Of a DNA stretch of 64,000 nt, positions 61,001-63,520 are shown in pieces. Source of the DNA: Zonotrichia leucophrys gambelii (Eukaryota > Chordata > Aves > Passeriformes > Passerellidae); contig NC_088177.1 of the NCBI RefSeq assembly GCF_028769735.1, positions 9,984,599 through 10,048,598 of the forward strand, given 5' to 3'. The notes under the pieces are model-generated. The model did not search any database, had not been told where the DNA came from, and worked only from the letters and a program-made list of their open reading frames with translations. A program made the position numbers and the translations under genes. Position 1 is the first letter of the stretch. Every line of letters starts with the position of its first letter.

Positions 61001-62760
61001 TCTGCGACAGTATTCCAGAGTGGCTAAAAAGCTTATTCAAAAAAATCTTCAGCTGTCTGTTGACCTGCAGGACACTCTGTGCTTTCATTGATGCTCAGTG
61101 ACCTTGGCCTTGAGACTGGCACGCAACCAAACACAGGTTTGGGAGTTTTTAAGAAAATAATGTTTTACATGGATGTGCCTGCAGAAGATTTATGGCTTTT
61201 CTAATAAACCAGTCATTTTTCACTGATTTTTTTGATCCTGAACTTGTACATAAGCACTGATGTGTAAAATACTGTGAGTCATTTGCCAAAATACTTTCTA
61301 GGATATTACAAAGGAACAGAATATTTTTTTGAATTTCTGTTTAAAGAATTCATAATTTGTTTTATAATACTGGAGTGAATTCAAGCCACAATTTCCCTTA
61401 GTGATTTTAATAACTGTTTTCTCTCCTTCAGATTAAAAAATTAAAGGGACAACTGGAAGAAAAGCAAAGGAATGCCAAGATGGAAAATACACAGTCTGAA
61501 GATGAAGTTCTGGAAAACGGGACAGATATGCACATAATTGACCTCCAAAGTGAGCTGTATTTTGGTTTTAAGAGAATTTTGTGCCCTGCATGTGAGTGAG
61601 AAAATGTATCAGTACAATAATAATCACATGGCTCTGAGTAAGAATGAGCCTTCAGTTCCAAGGGAGCTTTGCCCTTGGAGCAGCCATGCACCTCTGCAGA
61701 GGTGAGGGAATTAGGAGCCTTTGTTTAGGATTGCAGATGGAAATCTCTGTTATTGCTCCTCAGCAGAGCTGGGGGGAGTTCAGATTAATTCTGCCTTCAG
61801 AGTGGTTGGCAGGAGTCAGGCAGGACTGGGAATGGTGCCTCTCTGCTGGGCTCTTTCTGAGAGAACTCTCCTGCTGCCTCACATAGATCCTTGATGCATG
61901 GAAGTTTTAGCACAGACTTGTTAGAAACTGTTCACGCTTGTTCTGACATCTCTGATAAATCTGCGATTCTTTTAGGAGATGCCAACAGACAGATCAGTGA
62001 TCTCAAATTTAAACTAGCAAAGTCTGAGCAAGAGATAACAGCATTGGAGCAGAATGTAAGTTTTTGGCTTGTTCTGTTTGTTCAGGCATGGTGAGAATAC
62101 AAAGAGAAAGTGTGTTTTGATAAGTGATAAATGAAATTATGTTTACTGTGATTTTCCCTTCAAATAAGAAACGGGAGTGTTGGAGCATGAGGGCCACTAT
62201 GACATTTATGTATGGGGAAGAAGGAATATATTATTCCTCTGTGCTGAGGGAAGAATGGTCAAAACCAAAAGTACCTGATGAACTCTGCTGAACATTTCCT
62301 TAGCATAGCTGTCAACAGGTTTTAAATGGTTCCCAGCAGATGGAGATGGAGTTTACACACAGCTGTTCCGATTTGATTGTTTGCTCTTGTCCAAGGTACA
62401 TCAGCAACGCTCTTGCTAAGAGAAATGTAGTCAATGGACTGTATTTTTTCTTGCTGGAAGCATATTAAATATGGATGTGTACAAAAGGTCAGCAGTAAAT
62501 TACTGTTGCCAGGCTTCCTTGGTGTTTTCTTCCCTTTTATTTTATCAAAGAGGAGTTAGCATCTCTCTGGTTATTCCTTGAGTACTAGTGGAGGACTAAA
62601 GCTTCAGAGTAACTTCTTGGCACAGCTTCTCATCCCAACCTTTGCCTTCACTCAGGTAATACGACTGGAAGGCCAGGTAGCCCGCTACAAAACTGCTGCT
62701 GAGAATGCTGAGCGAATAGAGGATGAACTGAAGGCAGAGAAACGCAAACTGCAGAGAGAG
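5388..62760 (+). CDS. LRRFIP1: LRRFIP1 gene body (exon-split, both ends outside the window)
   Basis: This span holds all recognised coding exons of leucine-rich repeat flightless-interacting protein 1. In mammals the protein binds the LRR domain of Flightless-I. It has been described as a GC-rich-DNA-binding repressor (GCF2) and as a cytosolic nucleic-acid sensor that acts through beta-catenin. The sequence shows over 20 exons with AG/GT borders whose joined translation gives the family signatures: [72 protein letters not shown] and [19 protein letters not shown]. The paralogue LRRFIP2 is less likely because the large acidic terminal exon with a basic C-terminus is the LRRFIP1 long-isoform type. 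Without the weaker candidate exons the in-window acidic isoform is about 1318 residues. The initiator exon is upstream of base 1. Identification is from remembered family sequence, not from a search. Confidence 0.93.
6065..6380 (+). repeat. CR1 LINE 3' end, sense
   Basis: A well-preserved CR1 3' end: 'ggatattaggaaaaacatct', then 'ggccctggcacagggtgccc', 'aaggccaggctggatgggac', 'tgcccatggcagggg' and 'aaggtcccttccaaccca', ending in 'ccattctgtaattcagtg', a decayed ATTCTGTG tail. Confidence 0.88.
7980..8005 (+). repeat. (TTG)n short microsatellite
   Basis: Several consecutive TTG units, followed by a G-run and T-run that form a polypyrimidine-like tract ahead of an AG at 8022-8023. It is low complexity and no function is inferred. 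Confidence 0.8.
8142..8600 (-). repeat. CR1 LINE 3' end, antisense
   Basis: It starts with 'atcacagaatcccagaatct' (reverse complement of the CR1 tail) and continues through 'ccccctgccatgggcaggga', 'cactagcccaggctgctctg', 'ttccttcccaatatccaatg' and 'caggtggggtctcacctgag'. At about 460 bp it is one of the longer CR1 copies in the window. Confidence 0.88.
10209..10290 (-). repeat. CR1 LINE fragment, antisense, short
   Basis: Only the extreme 3' end remains: 'tcacagaatcctaaaatggc', 'gggttggaaaaaccctt' and 'ccaacctccctgccatggg'. The copy is diverged and truncated. Confidence 0.65.
12032..12049 (+). CDS. LRRFIP1: LRRFIP1 microexon (6 codons, IYQVQK)
   Basis: An 18-bp microexon flanked by a strong pyrimidine tract ending in 'cccccag' and by donor AAG|gtaggg. 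It encodes IYQVQK, phase 0 on both sides, and bridges ERQQKE to KYYGLDTKW exactly as in LRRFIP1 isoforms I recall. Skipping it leaves the frame intact, so it is likely to be a regulated cassette. Confidence 0.9.
12127..12190 (-). repeat. CR1-like fragment, antisense, weak
   Basis: The string 'ggcaaaagacctccaagatc' followed by 'ctcgagtccaaccttgg' resembles the antisense start of an avian CR1 subfamily. It is short and poorly bounded, so the assignment is tentative. Confidence 0.4.
12973..13017 (+). repeat. Poly(T) tract, 45 T
   Basis: An uninterrupted run of 45 thymines. It may be an expanded mononucleotide repeat or the complement of a retroposed poly(A) tail. No recognisable retroposed body adjoins it on either side. 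The length is probably unstable and subject to assembly error. Confidence 0.9.
15315..15362 (+). CDS. LRRFIP1: LRRFIP1 exon: [16 protein letters not shown]
   Basis: A 48-bp phase-0 exon with acceptor 'ttttctgtctgtag' and donor ATG|gtagga. It encodes [16 protein letters not shown], the conserved Tyr/Trp-containing segment of the LRRFIP family. The matching LRRFIP2 peptide, as I recall it, differs clearly from this LRRFIP1 type. Confidence 0.94.
15363..16554 (+). other. LRRFIP1 intron
   Basis: An intron of about 1.2 kb. I see no repeat family, RNA gene or in-frame exon candidate in it. Confidence 0.7.
16555..16599 (+). CDS. LRRFIP1: LRRFIP1 exon: [15 protein letters not shown]
   Basis: A 45-bp phase-0 exon with acceptor 'tctctctgccttggtag' and donor TCG|gtcagt. 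It encodes [15 protein letters not shown], an Arg/Ser-rich stretch known in LRRFIP1. The SRRARRNAS portion looks like a basophilic kinase target, which is inference only. Confidence 0.94.
17119..17169 (+). CDS. LRRFIP1: LRRFIP1 exon: [17 protein letters not shown]
   Basis: A 51-bp phase-0 exon encoding [17 protein letters not shown], nearly identical to the mammalian LRRFIP1 peptide. The acceptor is 'ctttctctcgctag'. The donor AGG|gttggt departs from the GTRAGT consensus, which fits its position at the edge of a variably spliced block. Confidence 0.94.
17530..17805 (-). repeat. CR1 LINE fragment, antisense
   Basis: It begins with 'taacagaatatgctgagctg' and 'gaagggacccacaaggatca' and continues with 'cctgcacagaccccccaac' and 'gggggaagaacctttccct'. 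This is the subfamily pattern also seen at 37350. Confidence 0.83.
18940..19215 (-). repeat. CR1 LINE 3' end, antisense
   Basis: It begins with 'tagaatcacagaatgggttg' and continues with 'gttgctccaagccccatcca', 'cacttccaggaaaacacagc' and 'caattccttcccaataccca'. A typical 5'-truncated CR1 insertion in reverse orientation. Confidence 0.87.
20320..20400 (+). repeat. Direct duplication, period 39 bp
   Basis: Two adjacent near-identical copies that start with 'ctgcattatcaaagttcttt'. Just upstream, at about 20195-20275, another imperfect pair contains 'atcaatcactc'. These are local tandem duplications. Confidence 0.8.
20514..20546 (+). CDS. LRRFIP1: Candidate LRRFIP1 microexon ([11 protein letters not shown])
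   Basis: A 33-bp segment lies between a pyrimidine-rich acceptor ('cctctcctctcatgcctttacag') and a good donor (GTG|gtgaga). It reads [11 protein letters not shown] in phase 0, without a stop. The Tyr/Ser composition resembles the neighbouring variable exons ([23 protein letters not shown]), so it could be a tissue-specific cassette. I do not recall this peptide in the family, and 33-bp in-frame segments can occur by chance. Confidence 0.42.
20943..21352 (-). mobile_element. Solo LTR, ERVK-like, antisense (copy 1)
   Basis: About 410 bp, homologous to the LTRs at 56964 and 60651. Shared landmarks are 'ctgactccatgtt', 'gtgattggtcatta', 'caccagg' at the far end and 'aggagaagaaatcctggtga'. The retroviral sense is on the minus strand. 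Flanks repeat gacagga (20937-20943 and 21353-21359), a target duplication of about 6 bp with one uncertain border base. It is the most diverged of the three. No internal viral genes remain, so it is a recombined solo LTR. Confidence 0.75.
21804..21863 (+). repeat. Three-copy 20-bp tandem repeat
   Basis: Three head-to-tail copies of gcaatattcccaataactga with single-base changes. A short local amplification in the intron, about 130 bp upstream of the next exon. Confidence 0.85.
21997..22044 (+). CDS. LRRFIP1: LRRFIP1 variable exon: [16 protein letters not shown]
   Basis: A 48-bp phase-0 exon with acceptor 'ttcttcatcccactgcag' and a consensus donor GCA|gtatgt. It encodes [16 protein letters not shown], a basic lysine-rich stretch. 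It opens the block of small symmetric exons between the GSRGSLR and EERPEKDF exons, which in mammals is spliced variably. Inclusion would add a basic patch that could act in nuclear or nucleic-acid interaction. That role is inference. Confidence 0.8.
22312..22400 (-). repeat. CR1 LINE fragment, antisense, short
   Basis: The strings 'atgatagaatcccaaatggt', 'ttgggttagaaaggccctga' and 'attccaccccctgtcatggg' mark an antisense CR1 3' end cut short at the LTR that follows. Confidence 0.7.
22418..22841 (+). mobile_element. Solo LTR, same family as 35139, U5 end degraded
   Basis: It starts TGATGCCTCAGGTTTGAGC and is collinear with the LTR at 35139 through 'gagcagggagacaaaacaat', 'ttggacaattaactccaata' and 'gcagccctggctgggctctt' to the 'ccctgctttattcttt' region. 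The final part of U5 is missing: the match ends near 'agctcatca' and no matching target duplication is visible. No gag, pol or env remains. Sense orientation relative to LRRFIP1. Confidence 0.78.
25318..25374 (+). CDS. LRRFIP1: LRRFIP1 variable exon: [19 protein letters not shown]
   Basis: A 57-bp phase-0 exon with acceptor 'tttttcctttccttccacaacag' and donor AGG|gttagt. It encodes [19 protein letters not shown]. Its Tyr-plus-Ser/Arg style matches the rest of the variable block. Confidence 0.85.
25375..28171 (+). other. LRRFIP1 intron
   Basis: An intron of about 2.8 kb with small direct duplications near 25783-25850 and at 27946-28015. A splice-like 44-bp segment at 27421 is out of phase. 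An AT-rich stretch at about 26740-26880 with several TAAT motifs could be regulatory, but I cannot show it. No repeats of known family were recognised. Confidence 0.65.
27946..28015 (+). repeat. Direct duplication, period 35 bp
   Basis: Two exact adjacent copies that begin 'tcacacatcctcacaacttt'. Their perfect identity suggests a recent duplication or a polymorphism. Confidence 0.88.
28172..28252 (+). CDS. LRRFIP1: LRRFIP1 variable exon: [19 protein letters not shown]...
   Basis: An 81-bp phase-0 exon with acceptor 'tttgtttgttaatgcag'. It encodes [19 protein letters not shown] and then LSSQNGNW. The 3' end is the least certain part: the donor TGG|gtctgt keeps phase 0, and no better in-phase GT is nearby. 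The frame stays open past the donor for about 90 codons, so read-through cannot be excluded. The YYSDLG opening fits the LRRFIP1 variable region. Confidence 0.78.
28253..29350 (+). other. LRRFIP1 intron
   Basis: An intron of about 1.1 kb. Nothing recognisable apart from weak open frames on both strands. Confidence 0.65.
29351..29395 (+). CDS. LRRFIP1: LRRFIP1 variable exon: [15 protein letters not shown]
   Basis: A 45-bp phase-0 segment with a strong acceptor ('gtgcttgtctcccccag') and donor AGG|gtttgt. The donor shares the AGG|GTTNGT form with the exons at 17119 and 25318. It encodes [15 protein letters not shown], which matches the Tyr/Ser/Arg style of its neighbours and, as far as I recall, a known variable LRRFIP1 exon. 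Confidence 0.75.
29396..30260 (+). other. LRRFIP1 intron
   Basis: No repeat family was recognised. A small CpG-containing patch lies at about 30065-30095, roughly 170 bp upstream of the next exon. Confidence 0.65.
30261..30326 (+). CDS. LRRFIP1: LRRFIP1 variable exon: [20 protein letters not shown]...
   Basis: A 66-bp phase-0 exon with acceptor 'gtgtttcattgtag' and consensus donor GCT|gtaaga. It encodes [20 protein letters not shown] then RA. It is CpG-rich compared with its surroundings, consistent with coding constraint. The tandem array at 30440 begins about 110 bp downstream. Confidence 0.88.
30440..31770 (+). repeat. Five-copy satellite-like array, unit about 245-280 bp
   Basis: Five diverged head-to-tail copies. 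Each contains 'gggaactcatccctctgtgg', then 'tcagttccacacaagcagtg', 'tttttgggaatatatgggt' and 'cttggttttgtttcttgga'. Landmark spacing is roughly 246, 279, 265 and 265 bp, so copies differ by small indels. The unit does not resemble CR1 or the LTRs in this window. Confidence 0.88.
32962..33175 (-). repeat. CR1 LINE fragment, antisense
   Basis: It starts with 'acacagagtcccagaatggt' and 'ggggttggaagggacatcaa', followed by 'ggactgctccaagccctgcc' and 'ctgctctggacactgtgcca'. A typical reversed CR1 3' end. Confidence 0.85.
34117..34194 (+). CDS. LRRFIP1: LRRFIP1 variable exon: [20 protein letters not shown]...
   Basis: A 78-bp phase-0 exon with acceptor 'ctggatttcctgctgcag' and consensus donor GTG|gtgagc. 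It encodes [20 protein letters not shown] then ARASPV. The [14 protein letters not shown] stretch is a Ser/Arg-rich low-complexity segment conserved in LRRFIP1 and LRRFIP2 variable regions. It closes the variable block. Confidence 0.92.
34700..34790 (+). repeat. Direct duplication, period 61 bp
   Basis: The block beginning 'gcaaaactgaagtgatttct' occurs at 34700 and again at 34761. A short echo, 'ttggactctcatg', follows immediately as its own small pair. Confidence 0.85.
35139..35592 (+). mobile_element. Complete solo LTR with 4-bp target duplication
   Basis: A 454-bp LTR bounded by the inverted repeat TGATGCC...GGCATCA and flanked by CTAA at 35135-35138 and 35593-35596. Inside are TATAAAA at 35414 and AATAAA at 35529, giving a U3-R-U5 layout on the + strand, the same direction as LRRFIP1. 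A 4-bp duplication is usual for class I (gammaretrovirus-like) elements. No viral coding sequence is left, so it is a recombined solo LTR. Confidence 0.88.
37252..37285 (+). repeat. (GAT)n microsatellite, interrupted
   Basis: A short run of GAT units with one GGT interruption. The antisense frame reads a histidine run, which is an artefact of the repeat. Confidence 0.85.
37350..37980 (-). repeat. Long CR1 LINE fragment, antisense (about 630 bp)
   Basis: The longest CR1 copy in the window. It starts with 'gagctggaagggacccacag' and continues with 'ctgcacagacccccaaccat', 'gggggagaaccttttcctaa', 'gaacaatccaagtgccttca' and 'ccagatccctgctgccctct'. The sequence reaches well past the 3' UTR but keeps no long reverse-transcriptase frame. 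Confidence 0.85.
38070..38905 (+). repeat. Minisatellite, about 14 copies of a 52-62-bp unit
   Basis: Tandem units built on 'ggatagggtaggttgtatcc' then 'tagccctgcattgagagtct' or 'tagccttgcctctgacagtc', 'gggtgtgctttgggaccctt'. Two sequence classes alternate in blocks: 'gcattgagag' mostly in the left half and 'gcctctgacag' in the right half. This suggests successive block amplifications. Open frames within it are repeat artefacts. Confidence 0.93.
40965..41066 (+). repeat. (TTTTA)n pentanucleotide microsatellite
   Basis: About 16 perfect TTTAT/TTTTA units, followed by a few degenerate units (ttattctattatattttatt). Likely length-polymorphic. Confidence 0.95.
42499..42531 (+). CDS. LRRFIP1: LRRFIP1 exon: [11 protein letters not shown]
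   Basis: A 33-bp phase-0 exon with acceptor 'caacctctcttttacag' and donor AAG|gtaaga. It encodes [11 protein letters not shown], the (V/I)EERPEKDF motif that links the Ser/Arg region to the conserved Ser/Gly exon in LRRFIP1. Confidence 0.95.
42532..43285 (+). other. LRRFIP1 intron
   Basis: About 750 bp, AT-rich. No repeat family and no exon candidate. Confidence 0.7.
43286..43411 (+). CDS. LRRFIP1: LRRFIP1 exon: [17 protein letters not shown] core
   Basis: A 126-bp phase-0 exon with acceptor 'gtgtgtgattgtag' and donor AAG|gtgagg. It encodes [40 protein letters not shown] and IK. This is the most conserved Ser-rich segment of the LRRFIP family. The SRRGSGDTS portion contains likely phosphosites (inference from composition). 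The coiled coil begins right after it. Confidence 0.96.
43558..43650 (+). repeat. Direct duplication, period 45 bp
   Basis: Two identical copies starting 'aggagagggcctggcacaga' plus the start of a third. Perfect identity suggests recent origin. Confidence 0.88.
43729..43780 (+). other. Candidate poison exon (52 bp, frameshifting)
   Basis: A strong acceptor (a tract from 'gattctgttttttccag') and a consensus donor (TGTG|gtaagg) bracket 52 bp. Inclusion between the exons at 43286 and 43916 would shift the frame and give a TGA at 43924-43926, so the product would be cut short and probably subject to nonsense-mediated decay. Splice strength is judged by eye only. Confidence 0.35.
43916..43987 (+). 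CDS. LRRFIP1: LRRFIP1 exon: start of coiled coil ([20 protein letters not shown])
   Basis: A 72-bp phase-0 exon with acceptor 'tttgtcacctccctcag' and donor AAG|gtactg. It encodes [20 protein letters not shown] then KELK. Heptad-like spacing of I/L/V/M residues marks the start of the long coiled coil, through which the family dimerises and which in LRRFIP proteins contacts the LRRs of Flightless-I. Confidence 0.96.
43988..46662 (+). other. LRRFIP1 intron
   Basis: An intron of about 2.7 kb dominated on its left by an AT-rich tandem array (44189-44920). The remainder has no recognised element. A donor-like 'gctgaggtaaggctg' at about 46455-46470 has no partner acceptor that I could find. Confidence 0.7.
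44189..44920 (+). repeat. AT-rich higher-order repeat array
   Basis: About 730 bp of interleaved 'tatataaataaaatgtatat' and 'agcaaatatactatataata' units. A spacer 'tagcaaattaaaattatttg' followed by 'tttcctaatccaggaaac' opens the array and returns near 44597 and 44870. The array therefore has a long repeat period made of many short AT units. TTTCCT...AGGAAA in the spacer is a small inverted repeat. Confidence 0.9.
46663..46833 (+). CDS. LRRFIP1: LRRFIP1 exon: main coiled-coil exon (57 codons)
   Basis: A 171-bp phase-0 exon with acceptor 'gctgctttttccctgcag' and donor AAA|gtatgt. It encodes [57 protein letters not shown]. This is nearly identical to the mammalian LRRFIP1/2 coiled coil and is the strongest family match in the window. 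It forms a long continuous heptad region. Confidence 0.97.
46834..47722 (+). other. LRRFIP1 intron
   Basis: About 0.9 kb with nothing recognisable. Confidence 0.7.
47723..47815 (+). CDS. LRRFIP1: LRRFIP1 coiled-coil exon: [16 protein letters not shown]...
   Basis: A 93-bp phase-0 exon with acceptor 'attttgttattcacag' and consensus donor GCA|gtaagt. It encodes [20 protein letters not shown] then [11 protein letters not shown]. It continues the coiled coil. Each of the three exons at 47723, 48290 and 49495 is exactly 93 bp (31 codons). Confidence 0.96.
47816..48289 (+). other. LRRFIP1 intron
   Basis: 474 bp. No element recognised. Confidence 0.7.
48290..48382 (+). CDS. LRRFIP1: LRRFIP1 coiled-coil exon: [20 protein letters not shown]...
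   Basis: A 93-bp phase-0 exon with acceptor 'cctgcccctcag' and donor GGG|gtagga. It encodes [20 protein letters not shown] then [11 protein letters not shown]. In mammals this exon is absent from some LRRFIP1 isoforms. The symmetric phase allows the same here. Confidence 0.95.
48694..48723 (+). CDS. LRRFIP1: Candidate LRRFIP1 microexon ([10 protein letters not shown])
   Basis: A 30-bp phase-0 segment with acceptor 'gttcggattcaatctgcag' and donor GAG|gtaatg. It encodes [10 protein letters not shown], charged and helix-prone, and it would insert between WKDKKIG and ALERQKDFF of the coiled coil. I do not recall this peptide from mammalian LRRFIP1. Splice signals are fair. Ten residues would shift the heptad register by three. 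Confidence 0.45.
48835..48897 (+). CDS. LRRFIP1: Candidate LRRFIP1 cassette exon ([16 protein letters not shown]...)
   Basis: A 63-bp phase-0 segment with a strong acceptor ('tctggttttcttttgcag') but a weak donor (TTT|gtgatg). It encodes [20 protein letters not shown] then F. It is basic and proline-containing and would interrupt the coiled coil, so a genuine exon here would change its geometry. The support is the acceptor and the phase only. Confidence 0.28.
49495..49587 (+). CDS. LRRFIP1: LRRFIP1 coiled-coil exon: [20 protein letters not shown]...
   Basis: A 93-bp phase-0 exon with acceptor 'gtgttgggaactcag' and donor AAG|gtatgc. It encodes [20 protein letters not shown] then [11 protein letters not shown], closely matching the mammalian peptide. 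It is the end of the first coiled-coil run. Confidence 0.96.
49588..50058 (+). other. LRRFIP1 intron
   Basis: 471 bp. No element recognised. Confidence 0.7.
50059..50200 (+). CDS. LRRFIP1: LRRFIP1 exon with the phase-1 switch donor
   Basis: A 142-bp exon, 47 codons plus one base. It encodes [47 protein letters not shown] and the first base of the next codon. The acceptor is 'gcttttgcttcccacag' and the donor is CTAG|gtaagt, a perfect consensus. The KHGII...ATNG start is LRRFIP1-specific. Its phase-1 end matches both the acidic exon at 51824 (completing GGC, Gly) and the exon at 60273 (completing GAC, Asp). This makes it the branch point between the two C-termini. Confidence 0.93.
50201..51823 (+). 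other. LRRFIP1 intron
   Basis: About 1.6 kb. An AATAAA at about 50862 has no supporting exon. The frame of the preceding exon stays open to a TAG at 50359, so intron retention would add about 53 residues, but nothing supports that. No repeats recognised. Confidence 0.65.
51824..54333 (+). CDS. LRRFIP1: LRRFIP1 large acidic terminal exon (ending A)
   Basis: It starts after acceptor 'caactttctcaatggtcttttag'. With the carried-over G it reads [20 protein letters not shown], which matches the mammalian LRRFIP1 long-isoform exon. It continues for about 836 residues to TGA at 54331-54333. The composition is very acidic (Glu/Asp/Gln/Ser), probably disordered. About residues 512-677 of this exon are seven tandem 23-24-residue repeats. 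After them, [12 protein letters not shown] and the basic C-terminus [15 protein letters not shown] align with the family's end. The upstream in-frame ATG at 51781 lies in the intron and is not the start. The region is linked in the literature to nucleic-acid binding and transcriptional repression (GCF2/TRIP). Confidence 0.93.
53359..53856 (+). repeat. LRRFIP1: Coding tandem repeat, 7 units of 69-72 bp
   Basis: Seven head-to-tail units translate to a pattern like [15 protein letters not shown] then NISEQVKLE. Five units are 24 residues and the last two are 23 residues (one codon lost in the DENIS/DDIS stretch). All length changes keep the frame, so the array is under coding constraint. The antisense strand also shows long open frames here, which are shadows of the repeat. 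Confidence 0.95.
54334..55740 (+). other. LRRFIP1: 3' UTR of LRRFIP1 ending A
   Basis: Non-coding sequence after the stop codon up to the likely cleavage site, about 20 bp past the poly(A) signal. It is AT-rich with several ATTTA-like and TATATA stretches. An internal AATAAA at 55042 could serve as a proximal signal. Confidence 0.8.
55717..55722 (+). terminator. LRRFIP1: Poly(A) signal AATAAA (ending A)
   Basis: A canonical AATAAA about 1.4 kb after the stop. A plausible cleavage zone lies at about 55735-55745, before 'cacctgtccagagcactgtt'. It is the best distal poly(A) site in the UTR. Confidence 0.8.
56964..57345 (-). mobile_element. Solo LTR, ERVK-like, antisense (copy 2)
   Basis: A 382-bp LTR. 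On the minus strand it begins TGTCACAGACATC and ends ...CCACCACA, giving TG...CA termini. It is flanked by a perfect 6-bp target duplication AGGGAG (56958-56963 and 57346-57351), as expected of class II (ERVK-like) integration. It shares 'gactccatgtttcagaaggc', 'gtgattggccattaatt' and 'cacctgttgcattccacagc' with the copy at 60651. No internal coding remains. Confidence 0.9.
60190..60250 (+). promoter_or_regulatory. CpG-dense pocket upstream of ending-B exons
   Basis: Roughly nine CpGs occur in about 55 bp ('gcgctcccgacgcgccgccg' lies in the middle), in otherwise CpG-poor intron, 25-80 bp before the exon at 60273. It could be an internal promoter, a splicing-linked element or simply a GC-rich patch. 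No TATA or initiator evidence. Confidence 0.3.
60273..60319 (+). CDS. LRRFIP1: LRRFIP1 ending-B exon 1: (D)[15 protein letters not shown]
   Basis: A 47-bp exon, phase 1 in and phase 0 out. With the G from 50200 it reads [16 protein letters not shown]. The acceptor is 'actctgccttttctcttccag' and the donor is CAG|gtaact. It matches the short-isoform and LRRFIP2-type tail (...ERESLLDQI...). Confidence 0.94.
60320..61431 (+). other. LRRFIP1 ending-B intron
   Basis: About 1.1 kb. One third is an antisense solo LTR (60651-61009). The rest is unremarkable. Confidence 0.7.
60651..61009 (-). mobile_element. Solo LTR, ERVK-like, antisense (copy 3)
   Basis: A 359-bp LTR. On the minus strand it runs TGTCGCAGACAAC ... 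CGCCGTCACA. It is flanked by a perfect 6-bp target duplication GTATTC (60645-60650 and 61010-61015). Close to the copy at 56964 in sequence and orientation. No retroviral genes. Confidence 0.92.
61432..61549 (+). CDS. LRRFIP1: LRRFIP1 ending-B exon 2: [14 protein letters not shown]...
   Basis: A 118-bp exon (39 codons plus one base), phase 0 in and phase 1 out. It encodes [39 protein letters not shown]. The acceptor is 'ttttctctccttcag' and the donor is CAAA|gtgagc. Strong match to the shared LRRFIP1/LRRFIP2 C-terminal coiled coil. Confidence 0.95.
61550..61975 (+). other. LRRFIP1 ending-B intron
   Basis: 426 bp. No element recognised. Confidence 0.7.
61976..62055 (+). CDS. LRRFIP1: LRRFIP1 ending-B exon 3: (R)[19 protein letters not shown]...
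   Basis: An 80-bp exon, phase 1 in and phase 0 out. With the carried-over A it reads [20 protein letters not shown] then ITALEQN. The acceptor is 'aatctgcgattcttttag' and the donor is AAT|gtaagt. Nearly invariant in the family. Confidence 0.95.
62056..62655 (+). other. LRRFIP1 ending-B intron
   Basis: 600 bp. No element recognised. Confidence 0.7.
62656..62760 (+). CDS. LRRFIP1: LRRFIP1 ending-B exon 4: [20 protein letters not shown]...
   Basis: A 105-bp phase-0 exon encoding [20 protein letters not shown] then [15 protein letters not shown]. The acceptor is 'cctttgccttcactcag' and the donor is GAG|gtaact. The final family exon (expected to continue the coiled coil and end the protein) is not in the remaining 1.2 kb, so ending B is incomplete here. 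Confidence 0.95.
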
Positions 62761-62957
62761 GTAACTCCCGCTGCACGCTGTCACAGCTCAGCCTGCTCCT
62801 GTGGGGGAAACCTGCTTCCCTGGGTGTTTTAGGGGAGGAACACCTTTCTTGGCACAGCAAGGGATGAGCATCTCATTGCTGTAGTGCATTATTTCCTCCT
62901 TATAAGTGTGCCACCAAGTTTTCAGCACTCAGACTGGAGGAACAGTCACGGCTGTGA

Positions 62958-63080
62958 GCTCCCACTGCATTTTCACTGTTCCTTCCCAACCTGACTTGCT
63001 CAAGGGATGTGAGTTGTTGCTCCCACTGCCTTTTCACTGTTCCTTCCCAACCTGACTTGCTCAAGGGATGTGAGTTGTTC
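62958..63080 (+). repeat. Direct duplication, period 61 bp
   Basis: Two almost identical adjacent copies containing 'ttttcactgttccttcccaa' and 'tgctcaagggatgtgagttg'. Confidence 0.9.
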
Positions 63081-63477
63081 TTTGTGAGCCTGTTTGCCTT
63101 GCCCTGCCAATCTGTTCAGGCCTGTCTGGGGTGGTGTGGCTGTGCACAGGCTCTGACCGTGCCTCTGTCTCCTTAGAGCCTGAATACCTTCATCAGCTTC
63201 TCTCTCACTGCCTCCAGAGGGGCTTCTTTGATTTTTTTTCCCAGTATGACTCCTTGCTTATTCTAAATATCCTTCTGCTTTGCTACCTATAAATATTGTT
63301 CTGTGCAGTCCAGCTCTCTCTCCCTACCCCGATCTCATGGATACATTCCAGCAGAATGAACATTACCCCTGGTGTCTAGGACAACATTTGTTCTCAGAAA
63401 GAAGTAAAACTGAATGTCAAAACTCACCTGAGAGAGCAAAACTCTGACTGCATAGAGCACATCCGTGCAGCTATCCT

Positions 63478-63520
63478 GAATAATAATAATAATAAATAAT
63501 AAATAATTATAAAGAATAAA
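63478..63520 (+). repeat. (AAT)n / AATA-rich microsatellite
   Basis: A run of aat units grading into aataaataat. Likely length-variable. Confidence 0.85.
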
